From the NCBI GenBank assembly GCA_903938075.1, contig CAJABS010000156.1, positions 1 through 8,310 on the forward strand: DNA of 8,310 bases. The letters run 5' to 3'. The notes beneath the pieces were generated by a model, which worked only from the letters and a program-made list of their open reading frames with translations, was not told the origin of the DNA and made no database searches. The DNA is from an uncultured Chloroflexota bacterium. Its GTDB lineage: Bacteria > Chloroflexota > Limnocylindria > Limnocylindrales > Limnocylindraceae. The position numbers and the translations under genes are program-made. Shown here in pieces: positions 1-6,422 of the stretch (position 1 is its first letter; the number at the start of each line of letters is the position of its first letter).

Positions 1-15
1 AGTGTGCCGCGCCGC

Positions 16-21
16 TAGGAT
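16..21 (+). promoter_or_regulatory. Putative -10 box (TAGGAT) of the first tRNA-Leu gene
   Basis: TAGGAT fits the TANNNT -10 pattern and ends 8 bases before the tRNA 5' end, so transcription could begin at or within a base or two of the mature 5' end. It is preceded by CGC, as are the boxes before the second tRNA and before dnaE. The -35 region would fall at or beyond the window edge and cannot be judged. Confidence 0.4.
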
Positions 22-29
22 CTACGTGT

Positions 30-115
30 GCCGAAGTGGCGAAATGGCAGACGCAACCGACTCAAAATCGGTCGACTGAAAGGTCATGTGGGTTCGACTC
101 CCACCTTCGGTACCA
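30..115 (+). tRNA. tRNA-Leu, anticodon CAA
   Basis: This class II (long variable arm) tRNA decodes UUG. The acceptor stem GCCGAAG (30-36) pairs with CTTCGGT (105-111), giving a G-U pair at 1:72. A112 is the discriminator, as usual for bacterial leucine tRNAs, and CCA (113-115) is encoded. The anticodon stem ACCGA/TCGGT (56-60, 68-72) closes the loop CTCAAAA, which places CAA at 63-65. The variable arm has a short GAC/GTC stem (74-76, 83-85). The T arm is GTGGG-TTCGACT-CCCAC (88-104). Its first 26 bases are identical to the tRNA that follows, so the pair probably arose by duplication and anticodon change. Confidence 0.95.
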
Positions 116-130
116 AAGCCACCGCCCCGC

Positions 131-136
131 TACGAT
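131..136 (+). promoter_or_regulatory. Putative -10 box (TACGAT) of the second tRNA-Leu gene
   Basis: TACGAT, preceded by CGC, ends 6 bases before the 5' end of the second tRNA. It occupies the same relative place as TAGGAT before the first tRNA, so the duplicated unit seems to include the promoter core. No good -35 hexamer is visible; the site would overlap the acceptor end of the first tRNA. Co-transcription of both tRNAs is also possible. Confidence 0.4.
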
Positions 137-142
137 AGGGGG

Positions 143-229
143 GCCGAAGTGGCGAAATGGCAGACGCATCCGACTTAAAATCGGCCGGTCGATGAGATCA
201 TGCGGGTTCGAGTCCCGCCTTCGGCACCA
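143..229 (+). tRNA. tRNA-Leu, anticodon TAA
   Basis: This class II tRNA reads UUA and, by wobble, UUG. The acceptor stem GCCGAAG (143-149) pairs perfectly with CTTCGGC (219-225); A226 is the discriminator and CCA (227-229) is encoded. The loop CTTAAAA (174-180) gives anticodon TAA at 176-178; the anticodon stem has four clear pairs, with a T/C mismatch at its base (169/185). The variable arm has a GGTC/GATC stem (187-190, 196-199) with loop GATGA. The T arm is GCGGG-TTCGAGT-CCCGC (202-218). Relative to the first tRNA, the T stem shows a compensated pair change (T-A to C-G). Confidence 0.95.
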
Positions 230-240
230 ACAACATCACT

Positions 241-246
241 AGGAGG
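241..246 (+). promoter_or_regulatory. Strong ribosome binding site AGGAGG
   Basis: A perfect Shine-Dalgarno core sits 4 bases before the ATG at 251. It decides the start of the small gene: an upstream in-frame ATG at 200 lies inside the tRNA and is rejected. The motif lies in the 21-base gap after the tRNA CCA end, so a transcript cut at the tRNA 3' end would keep this site in a short leader. Confidence 0.8.
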
Positions 247-250
247 CGAC

Positions 251-466
251 ATGAGCGACAAGGCATTCACCCCGCGCGCTGACCGCCCTACGCTCATGCG
301 CGAACACGCCGCCGCCCGCGCGAAGCGTGCAGCTGCCACTGCCGGCTCAGCCGAATGGCGTGCCGCAGCAGCTGAAGTCGCAGCGATTGAAGTAGAGATT
401 GCCAAGTTCGAAGCGCTGCGCGTTCCGCCTGCGCGTGTCGCGCGACCTGAGGCAAAAGGAAAGTAG
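251..466 (+). CDS. Small Ala/Arg-rich hypothetical protein (71 aa)
   Basis: I do not recognise this protein. It begins MSDKAFTPRADRP and is hydrophilic, with no membrane segment or signal peptide. A central stretch (about residues 17-54) is very rich in Ala with regularly placed Glu, Arg and Lys, which predicts one or two amphipathic helices, perhaps a short coiled coil. The tail is basic and Pro-containing (ARVARPEAKGK). The perfect AGGAGG before ATG 251 makes translation likely. The gene starts 21 bases after the tRNA-Leu(TAA) CCA end with no clear promoter between, so it is probably co-transcribed with the tRNA. The next gene begins 21 bases after its TAG. A role in nucleic-acid or ribosome binding could be guessed from the charge, but nothing in the sequence proves it. 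Confidence 0.7.
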   Translation: MSDKAFTPRADRPTLMREHAAARAKRAAATAGSAEWRAAAAEVAAIEVEIAKFEALRVPPARVARPEAKGK

Positions 467-487
467 CGTTCAGGGCGACGCTTCCGC

Positions 488-1039
488 ATGCTTACGCTCA
501 ATTCGCCAAATCCACGTAGTAGATCTGACTTTGCACGTGATCTAGCTGCCGGTAAACCCAACTCGCTCGGTAACACCCTGAAGGTCGTCCGAGCGGTTAC
601 GTTGGAACCCAGAAGGTTTCCCCAACTCTTAGCACTCCTCCTTCATAAAGACTCGCTAGTTGCGATGAGGGCGATCAACGCTACAAAGCGGCTCATGCGG
701 GGAGACGCGACGTTCTTCTATCCATATAGAGAGTCCCTTGTTATGGAGTACTCAAAGTCCAGGCACACTGTGGTAAAGCTTGGCCTGATCACCCTGTACT
801 TTGACTTCACTAAAGAGTTCACAGCAATTGAGCTGAGGCGCATCAAGGCATTGACGCTGAAATGGATGGGCCAAACTGACGATTGGATGATCCTTGTGCA
901 AGGGCTAAAGCTCCTTGAGAAGTTGGCCAAACGCGATCCAAAGTTCAAGTCAAAGGTCGTTGAGGTAGCGAAACCACTTCAGAAAGACGCGAGGAAGGCA
1001 GTTTCAACGAAGGCGAAAGGGATAGTCTCGCGTCTCTAG
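488..1039 (+). CDS. HEAT-like helical-repeat protein of unknown function (183 aa)
   Basis: The protein appears all-helical. Three or more segments resemble HEAT/ARM helical hairpins: about 43-70 (FPQLLALLLHKDSLVAMRA, with the Pro/Asp/Val/Arg pattern usual for HEAT), 75-106 (HTVVKLGLITLYFDF), 112-148 (DDWMILVQGLKLLEKLAK) and a lysine-rich last helix (155-183). Such repeats normally act as protein- or nucleic-acid-binding scaffolds; there are no catalytic motifs, signal peptide or membrane segments. Three 60-base samples (601-660, 721-780, 781-840) count 45-48% GC, against 63-70% for two similar samples of dnaE, so the gene may have been acquired or evolved under different selection. There is no strong ribosome binding site before ATG 488 (only AGGG about 12 bases upstream), so expression may depend on the upstream small gene. 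It ends convergently, 36 bases from the prenyltransferase gene stop. Confidence 0.75.
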   Translation: MLTLNSPNPRSRSDFARDLAAGKPNSLGNTLKVVRAVTLEPRRFPQLLALLLHKDSLVAMRAINATKRLMRGDATFFYPYRESLVMEYSKSRHTVVKLGLITLYFDFTKEFTAIELRRIKALTLKWMGQTDDWMILVQGLKLLEKLAKRDPKFKSKVVEVAKPLQKDARKAVSTKAKGIVSRL

Positions 1040-1075
1040 CTTCGGTTGGCGAGAAGGAACCGGCGCCCCGTCGGC

Positions 1076-2116
1076 TTAGCGGCCGAGGATCGCCCCAACA
1101 GCGAGCCCAAAGAAGAGCGCCAGCATTGCTGGGCGCGAGGCCAGGAATGCCGCGCCCACATGCCAGAGCGGCCAGAGTGGGTAGCCGGCGGGTGGAGCAG
1201 CTGGACGCGGCGCAGCGACAATCTTCAGTGCTGGTAGCGCGACGAGTGCGCCGATTCCCGCAAGTGGCGCGACGAACCACGGGAAGATTCCGATCGCTGG
1301 GGTCGCGAAAACGGCGATGCCGATGTAGCCCGCGGTGATCAGCAGCGTCGTGAAGGCGCGCGCACGGCGCTCGCCGATACGCACGACGAAGGTCTTTACG
1401 CCACGTGAGCCATCAGCCTCAATCTTGTCGAGATGCTTGCCGAAGAGCACCGCAGTGACGAAGAGCGCCCACGGCAGTGTGGCAATCAACGCCGTTGCAT
1501 CAAGGGTGCCGGTCGCTGCAAGGTAGGTTCCCCCGCCCATGAGTGGACCCCACACGATGAAGGCCGAGAGCTCACCAAGACCGCGTCGCTTGAGTCGCAA
1601 CGGTGGATCGGTGTAGCCCCACGAAAGGATGAGGCCAGCGATCGCGAATGCGCCAAGGAGTGGCTCGCCGCGAATCACCATCGTGAAGCCACCGAGGACT
1701 GCGGCGAGGGCCGTCAGCACGCCGATGGTGACGAGCAAGGTTCGGCTTGACATCGCACCTGATGCGATCGGGTGTGGGGAATAATCGGCGCGCGGGTAGC
1801 CGGGTCGATCGAGGCCATCGTGATAGTCGCGCCAGTCGTTCGCCAAGTTGTTTGCCGCATGGGCGAGGTTTGCGCCGAAGAAGGCGGCGAAGCCGAGGAG
1901 GATGCCGCTGACGGCGTTGCCGCCGAACGTCGCGTCACTGATCTTGCCGCTCCACCATGCGAAGAGAAGGCCTTGACCGGAGCCAAGAATCGTTAGTGGG
2001 AGCACCGAGGCCCGTGCAAGGAGGAGTGCGCGCGCAACCACGGACATCGTGCGCCAATCGACACCTTCAGGGGCGGACTGCCGACTCAGAACGGAGAGGT
2101 AATCCTTCGTACTCAT
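1076..2116 (-). CDS. UbiA-family prenyltransferase, MenA-like (probable 1,4-dihydroxy-2-naphthoate polyprenyltransferase)
   Basis: This integral membrane enzyme of 346 aa has about eight or nine hydrophobic segments. UbiA-family enzymes attach a polyprenyl chain to an aromatic acceptor; MenA acts in menaquinone synthesis. The first Asp-rich motif is complete: N90-L-A-N93-D94-W-R-D97-Y-H-D100-G-L-D103. The loop PPLRLKRRGLGEL (171-183) followed by WGPLMGGGTYLA closely resembles MenA enzymes. The second motif, KHLDKIEADGSRGVKT (227-242), keeps D230, D235 and the GxKT end, but has K/H/L where the usual form is N-x-x-R-D. MenA is therefore the best guess, and another UbiA acceptor is possible. AGAGGAG lies 9 bases before the ATG. 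It starts 48 bases after the dnaE stop on the same strand with no -10 box seen between, so it is probably transcribed with dnaE. Confidence 0.85.
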   Translation of the reverse strand: MSTKDYLSVLSRQSAPEGVDWRTMSVVARALLLARASVLPLTILGSGQGLLFAWWSGKISDATFGGNAVSGILLGFAAFFGANLAHAANNLANDWRDYHDGLDRPGYPRADYSPHPIASGAMSSRTLLVTIGVLTALAAVLGGFTMVIRGEPLLGAFAIAGLILSWGYTDPPLRLKRRGLGELSAFIVWGPLMGGGTYLAATGTLDATALIATLPWALFVTAVLFGKHLDKIEADGSRGVKTFVVRIGERRARAFTTLLITAGYIGIAVFATPAIGIFPWFVAPLAGIGALVALPALKIVAAPRPAAPPAGYPLWPLWHVGAAFLASRPAMLALFFGLAVGAILGR

Positions 2117-2125
2117 GACCCTATT

Positions 2126-2132
2126 CTCCTCT
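2126..2132 (-). promoter_or_regulatory. Ribosome binding site of the prenyltransferase gene
   Basis: On the - strand this reads AGAGGAG, 9 bases before the ATG whose first base is at 2116. It supports that start and shows that this gene is initiated through Shine-Dalgarno pairing, unlike dnaE upstream, which appears leaderless. Confidence 0.7.
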
Positions 2133-2164
2133 CTTCTTCGTAAACGTGTAGCGCTGGATCTCCC

Positions 2165-5100
2165 TCAGGTTGCTGGCGAGATCAGTTCCAACTCAATTCC
2201 GTCGCCGCCCACGCGGTCGCGCAGGATCGCAGGGAGCCCGGCGTCCCAGGCGACCCCGCTGCGCTGCTCCATTGGCAAGAGCTGTGCGCCACCCGCCTGA
2301 GGGATGTGCACCACCACGCGGGTGGACCCTGGCCTCGACCGCAACTCCCCCTTCACAATCTCCATGGCACGAATTGTCTCTTCAACGGACTGGCGCGCCT
2401 TGAACTTGATGTGCAGCACGGCGCCTGCGGGGATCTCTACTGGATCAGGATTCGACATGGCCCCGGCAATTGGCTCAGCGGGAGGTGGCTCCGTTGGTGC
2501 GGCGGAGTCAAACTCAACCGGTGCGCGCTCTGGCATGAGCGGTGCGCTCATCTCGATCCCCTCCGGAATCATGCCCGCTGGGATCCCGCCATTAGGGAGC
2601 GGGGCGACTGAGCGCTTTGCGTAGCGTCGCCCCCCACTTGAAACGGTGAGCTTCGATCGAACGGCCTCCGCGCTGAGGCGCGATGCCTCCTCCCACGGAA
2701 CAACAGACTCAACCAAAACGGACCACTCTTCACCGCGCTGCTCAGTGCGACCAGCGATGAGAATCCCCTCCCCCTCAATCCAGGAGCTCTTGGTCGACTC
2801 CCACACCTGCGGGAAGACCACGACCTCCATGCTCCCCGTCAGATCTTCCACGGTGACAATCGCCATTGAGGCGCCCTTCTTGGTGACCATCTGGCGAATG
2901 CTCAACACAATGGCGCCAAGCGTGGCCGTCTCATCGCGGTACGACTCGTCGCTGAAGTCACCAACGAAGGTGCCCACATACGGCTGCATCGCTGGCGCAA
3001 GCGCGTTCATTGGGTGATCACTCAAATAGACGCCCATCAGTTCGCGCTCCCAGCGCAGCCGTTCGCGTGTTGAGGCCTCCGTGACGTGTGGGAGCGCGGG
3101 GATCCCCGCTCCAGCGAGCTCAGGCATGGCATCAAAGAGGCCGACCTGACCCGCAGCACGCTCGCGCTGCGCACTCGAACCACCAGAGATCGCGTCGTCG
3201 AGGGCGAGCAGGATTTGCGCTGGGTGGCCGAAGCGCCGGAGCGCTCCAACCTTGGCCAACGCTTCAAGGACGCGCTTGTTCGCAAGGCGCAGGTCAATCC
3301 GCTCGCAGAACTCTTGGAGCGAAGCCGCCTGCTCCCCCGCTTCACGTGCGGCAACGATCGACTCGGCGGCAGTAGCGCCGACATTCTTGATCCCCAAGAG
3401 GCCGAAGCGGATCGCCTCTCCCTCTGGCTCAAAGTCGAGATTCGAGAAGTCCACATCAGGGGGAAGTACCGGAATGCCAAGTCGGCGGCACTCTGCGATC
3501 GCTGCGGCAACCTTCTCCTCTTTGCTGCGGAAGGCGTTCAGAACGCTCGTCATGTACTCAACGGTGTAGTTCGCCTTGAGATACGCGGTTTGATAGGCGA
3601 TCAGCCCGTAGCAGGTGGCGTGCGCCTTGTTGAACCCGTAGTTCGCGAACGGCTCGAATGCCTCAAACACCTTGTCAATGGTGGCGCGGGCAACGCCACG
3701 TTCGGCGGCGCTCGAGATGAACTCTTGCTTCAGGCCGGCGAGGACGTCCTCTTTCTTCTTCCGCACGGCGTAGCCCAGGGTGTCCGCCTTCGGCCCCGAG
3801 AAGCCGCCGAGTGCTGAAGCTGCGGCCATGATGTCCTCCTGGTAGACGAAGACGCCGTAGGTGCGCTTCAGGAACGGCTCCAGCAACGGATGCAAATAGG
3901 TCACCGCCTCCTGGCCGTGCTTGCGGCGGATGTACGTCGGAATGTTTGCCATTGGGCCAGGTCGGTAGAGGGCGACCATCGCTGCAAGGTCATAGACGCT
4001 GGTTGGGCGCAACTCCTTGATGTACCGGCGCATGCCAGGCGACTCGAGCTGGAAGATTCCGGTCGTCTCACCAGAGGCGAGCAGGGCGAAGGTCTTTGCG
4101 TCATCAAGCGGAATCTTGTCTAGGTCAATCTCAATGCCGCGAGTTTCCCTGATCCGGTCAACTGCGGTTCGGAGAATCGTCAGGTTCGCCAAGCCGAGGA
4201 AGTCGAACTTAAGTAGACCGAGGGCCTCGACGCCGTGCATTTCAATCTGTGTCATCACCCCTTCCGAGTTCGTCGCGCGCTGAAGAGCCATGATCTCGGT
4301 AAGCGGCTCGCGACTAATCACCACTCCAGCCGCATGCGTAGAGGCGTTCCGCACGACCCCTTCAAGCTGCTCGGCGAGGCCGATGAGTTGGCTGTACTCC
4401 GTGCCATCGGCGTACGCCGCAAACTCTGGAGACTTTCGTGCCTGGGCCAGGCTGATGTTCAGTTGCGCAGGCACGGACTTCGCAATGCGGTCAACCTCGC
4501 TGTAGCTCTTGCCAAGCACACGCCCAACGTCGCGGATCGAGGCGCGTGCCGCCATCGTGCCGAAGGTGATGATCTGAGCGACGCGGTCTTCCCCATACTT
4601 TTGCGAGACATAGCGAATCACCTCATCACGGCGACCATCCTCAAAGTCGATGTCAATATCGGGCATCGTGACGCGGTCTTGGTTCAGGAACCGCTCAAAC
4701 GGCAACTCGTAGTGAAGTGGATCAACTGGCGTGATACCGAGTGCGTAGGTCACGATGGAGCCAGGAGCGCTTCCTCGGCAGGTGGTGGCGATCCCCTGCT
4801 CTCGCGCAAAGCGCACGAAGTCGGCCACGATGAGGAAGTAGGCGGCGTACCCCATCTTGATGATCACGTTGAGCTCGTACTCGAGCCGCGCACGGGCCGC
4901 GTCGCTCGGCGAACCGAATCGGCGCACGAGCCCCCGCTCGGCCTCCTTGGTGAGCCATGTTTCAACGGTCTCCCCCGCTGGCACCTCAATGTCTGGGACG
5001 CGCGTTGTGCCGAGCTCCAAGTTGAAGTCCACCATCTCCGCGATGAGCCGCGTGTTCTTCAGCAGCTCGGGGCGATCAGGGAAGAGCGCCGCCATCTGCT

Positions 5101-5854
5101 CTGGTGACTTCAGGTAGAAATCGCCGGAGCCAAACTTCATGCGTCCTGGCGTCTCAAGGTTGCTCGCCGTACCGATGCAGAGGAGCACATCGTGTGCATC
5201 GCGCTGATCGGCGCGCACGTAGTGCAGGTCATTCGTCAGTACCAGCGGGAGGCCCACTTCGGGGGCGAGACGGAAGAGCTGCTCGTTGAGGCGACGCTGT
5301 TCGGGGAGGCCGTGATCTTGCACTTCGAGGAAGAAGCGCCCCTTCCCAAAGATTTCGCCGTACTTCCCCGCCAAAGCGCGCGCGTGCTCCCAGTCATCGA
5401 CCTCCAGCGCGCGAGCGATCTCGCCGTTCAAGCATCCCGAGAGTCCAACAAGGCCCTCGGCGTGCCGCGCAAGATGGTCGTGGTCGGTACGTGGCTTGTA
5501 GTAGAGCCCGTCGAGGTGGGCGTCGGTGACGATCCGGCAGAGGTTGCGGTAGCCCGTGCCACTGGTCGCGAGGGCGATGAGGTGGAACGGCTGCTGGTCG
5601 GCCTTCCCCTCTTTGTCGCGCATCCCACGGCGGGCGACGTACGTCTCGACGCCGATGATCGGCTTGATCCCAAACTGCTTTGCCGCCTGGACGAACTGGA
5701 CCGAGCCGTAGAGCGCGCCGTGGTCGGTGAGGGCGATCGAGTCCATCCCAAGGCGCTTCGTCTCCTCCATCAGCGCCTCCAGGTTGCTCATGCCGTCGAG
5801 CAGGCTGAACTCGCTGTGGACGTGGAGGTGCGTGAAATCAGTCTTGGCGCTCAC
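2165..5854 (-). CDS. dnaE: DNA polymerase III subunit alpha
   Basis: This is the replicative polymerase catalytic subunit (1229 aa; E. coli DnaE is 1160). The N-terminal PHP domain has HLHVH (9-13), LTDHGALYG and TNDLHYV...DAHD, so its metal ligands look intact; in families with this form it can be a 3'-5' exonuclease, whereas E. coli PHP is degenerate. The palm carries MPDIDIDF (397-404), with D399 and D401 matching E. coli D401/D403, and KFDFLGL with D551 matching D555. RGSAPGS and FNKAHATCYG are also typical. Where many DnaE proteins have RRAMGKK this one has ADTLGYAVRKKK. The clamp-binding motif QVGLF is at 903-907, followed by an OB fold (about 970-1040), a Pro-rich linker and a small alpha/beta C-terminal domain. 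The start is GTG, 7 bases after a TAGACT box, with no Shine-Dalgarno, so it is probably leaderless. The prenyltransferase gene follows. Confidence 0.98.
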   Translation of the reverse strand: MSAKTDFTHLHVHSEFSLLDGMSNLEALMEETKRLGMDSIALTDHGALYGSVQFVQAAKQFGIKPIIGVETYVARRGMRDKEGKADQQPFHLIALATSGTGYRNLCRIVTDAHLDGLYYKPRTDHDHLARHAEGLVGLSGCLNGEIARALEVDDWEHARALAGKYGEIFGKGRFFLEVQDHGLPEQRRLNEQLFRLAPEVGLPLVLTNDLHYVRADQRDAHDVLLCIGTASNLETPGRMKFGSGDFYLKSPEQMAALFPDRPELLKNTRLIAEMVDFNLELGTTRVPDIEVPAGETVETWLTKEAERGLVRRFGSPSDAARARLEYELNVIIKMGYAAYFLIVADFVRFAREQGIATTCRGSAPGSIVTYALGITPVDPLHYELPFERFLNQDRVTMPDIDIDFEDGRRDEVIRYVSQKYGEDRVAQIITFGTMAARASIRDVGRVLGKSYSEVDRIAKSVPAQLNISLAQARKSPEFAAYADGTEYSQLIGLAEQLEGVVRNASTHAAGVVISREPLTEIMALQRATNSEGVMTQIEMHGVEALGLLKFDFLGLANLTILRTAVDRIRETRGIEIDLDKIPLDDAKTFALLASGETTGIFQLESPGMRRYIKELRPTSVYDLAAMVALYRPGPMANIPTYIRRKHGQEAVTYLHPLLEPFLKRTYGVFVYQEDIMAAASALGGFSGPKADTLGYAVRKKKEDVLAGLKQEFISSAAERGVARATIDKVFEAFEPFANYGFNKAHATCYGLIAYQTAYLKANYTVEYMTSVLNAFRSKEEKVAAAIAECRRLGIPVLPPDVDFSNLDFEPEGEAIRFGLLGIKNVGATAAESIVAAREAGEQAASLQEFCERIDLRLANKRVLEALAKVGALRRFGHPAQILLALDDAISGGSSAQRERAAGQVGLFDAMPELAGAGIPALPHVTEASTRERLRWERELMGVYLSDHPMNALAPAMQPYVGTFVGDFSDESYRDETATLGAIVLSIRQMVTKKGASMAIVTVEDLTGSMEVVVFPQVWESTKSSWIEGEGILIAGRTEQRGEEWSVLVESVVPWEEASRLSAEAVRSKLTVSSGGRRYAKRSVAPLPNGGIPAGMIPEGIEMSAPLMPERAPVEFDSAAPTEPPPAEPIAGAMSNPDPVEIPAGAVLHIKFKARQSVEETIRAMEIVKGELRSRPGSTRVVVHIPQAGGAQLLPMEQRSGVAWDAGLPAILRDRVGGDGIELELISPAT

Positions 5855-5861
5855 GTGGGGC

Positions 5862-5867
5862 AGTCTA
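5862..5867 (-). promoter_or_regulatory. Putative leaderless -10 box (TAGACT) of dnaE
   Basis: On the - strand the sequence reads CGC-TAGACT-N7-GTG, where GTG is the dnaE start. A -10 box exactly 7 bases from the start codon places the transcription start on the GTG, the known TANNNT leaderless arrangement. There is no purine-rich ribosome site in the interval (CGCTAGACTGCCCCAC). No recognisable -35 is seen; a 17-base spacer would put it on TAGGGG at 5885-5890, over the start of the divergent gene. Confidence 0.55.
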
Positions 5868-5877
5868 GCGATCGGCG

Positions 5878-5883
5878 TACTAT
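5878..5883 (+). promoter_or_regulatory. Putative leaderless -10 box (TACTAT) of the CoA-binding protein gene
   Basis: TACTAT is followed by six pyrimidines (CCCCCT) and then ATG at 5890. The spacing puts the transcription start at or next to the A of the ATG, and the pyrimidine run cannot act as a Shine-Dalgarno site. The box lies only 10 bases from the opposed dnaE box, so polymerase binding at one should hinder the other. Confidence 0.55.
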
Positions 5884-5889
5884 CCCCCT

Positions 5890-6408
5890 ATGGATGAGCA
5901 GGAACGCGCACGACTACGGGCAGCCATAGAGGCCACCGAAGGGGGCGCCCCTGAGCCTGCCGCAGTGGACGCGCTCATGCGCCGCATGCTGACCGAGAGC
6001 CGGATCATCGCGATCGTGGGCGCCTCCCCCCGCCCGGACCGCCCCTCCCATGGTGTCTTGCGCACGCTGGTGGCAGCCGGCTGGCAGATCCTGCCGATCA
6101 ACCCCATGCCAGAGGCACTGCGCGACGGCGTCGCAGGTCTCCCCTGTTTCCCAACGCTCCGTGCCGCTGCGGATTCGCTTCCAGTTGGCGAACAGATCGA
6201 TCTCGTCGATGTCTTCCGGCGCTCAGAGGAGTGCGAGGGGGTCGCTCGCGAGGCGGTCGCGATTGGCGCGCGCGGCCTCTGGCTACAGCTTGGAATCATC
6301 AGTCCCGCTGCGGCACTGATCGCCGCCGAGGCTGGCATTCACTTTGTGCAAGATCGTTGCCCCGCCATTGAGATGCCGCGCCTCGGGATTACTGGTCCGG
6401 GCGAATAA
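5890..6408 (+). CDS. CoA-binding domain protein (YccU-like, Rossmann fold)
   Basis: This 172-aa cytosolic protein matches the CoA_binding_2/COG1832 family, which is related to the nucleotide-binding domain of succinyl-CoA synthetase alpha. Residues 1-36 form a family-variable helical N-terminus. The Rossmann core begins IIAIVGASPRPDRPSHGV (39-56). It continues with the strand LPINPM (68-73), the IDLVDVFRR strand and turn (103-111), LWLQLGI (130-136) and the C-terminal signature DRCPAIEMPRL (155-165). All of these are conserved in the family, whose members bind CoA and whose cellular role is mostly unclear. The ATG is 6 bases after a TACTAT box, suggesting a leaderless mRNA. It is divergent from dnaE across 35 bases and convergent with the small membrane protein gene, 14 bases from that gene's stop. 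Confidence 0.9.
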   Translation: MDEQERARLRAAIEATEGGAPEPAAVDALMRRMLTESRIIAIVGASPRPDRPSHGVLRTLVAAGWQILPINPMPEALRDGVAGLPCFPTLRAAADSLPVGEQIDLVDVFRRSEECEGVAREAVAIGARGLWLQLGIISPAAALIAAEAGIHFVQDRCPAIEMPRLGITGPGE

Positions 6409-6422
6409 CCTTCGCAGCCAAC

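Noticed and set aside
36..242. 68-residue + strand reading frame across both tRNAs
   Set aside because: It lies wholly over two well-folded tRNA genes; its two halves repeat each other only because the tRNAs do.
465..482. Inverted repeat AGCGT/ACGCT with 8-base loop at the end of the small gene
   Set aside because: The 5-bp stem with no T run is too weak to call a terminator, and the next gene probably depends on read-through.
175..576. 133-residue - strand reading frame
   Set aside because: It is antisense to the second tRNA and the small protein gene; its end (GTRTRMI) is the usual artefact of a reverse-read tRNA.
1060..1075. Possible hairpin CCGGC/GTCGG between convergent genes
   Set aside because: Five pairs including a G-T wobble and no T tract on either side; not convincing as a terminator.
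200..1075. Genomic island integrated at the tRNA-Leu 3' end
   Set aside because: The AT-rich gene next to a tRNA suggested this, but I saw no repeat of the tRNA 3' end downstream and no integrase, so no attachment sites can be supported.
3086..3817. 243-residue + strand reading frame inside dnaE
   Set aside because: Antisense shadow of a conserved coding region, as expected in GC-rich DNA.
4235..5107. 290-residue + strand reading frame inside dnaE
   Set aside because: It is a shadow of the dnaE codon pattern on the opposite strand, with no recognisable domain and no ribosome site.
5192..5929. 245-residue + strand reading frame over the dnaE 5' end
   Set aside because: It is antisense to the conserved PHP domain and runs over the divergent promoter region and the CoA-binding gene start in another frame.
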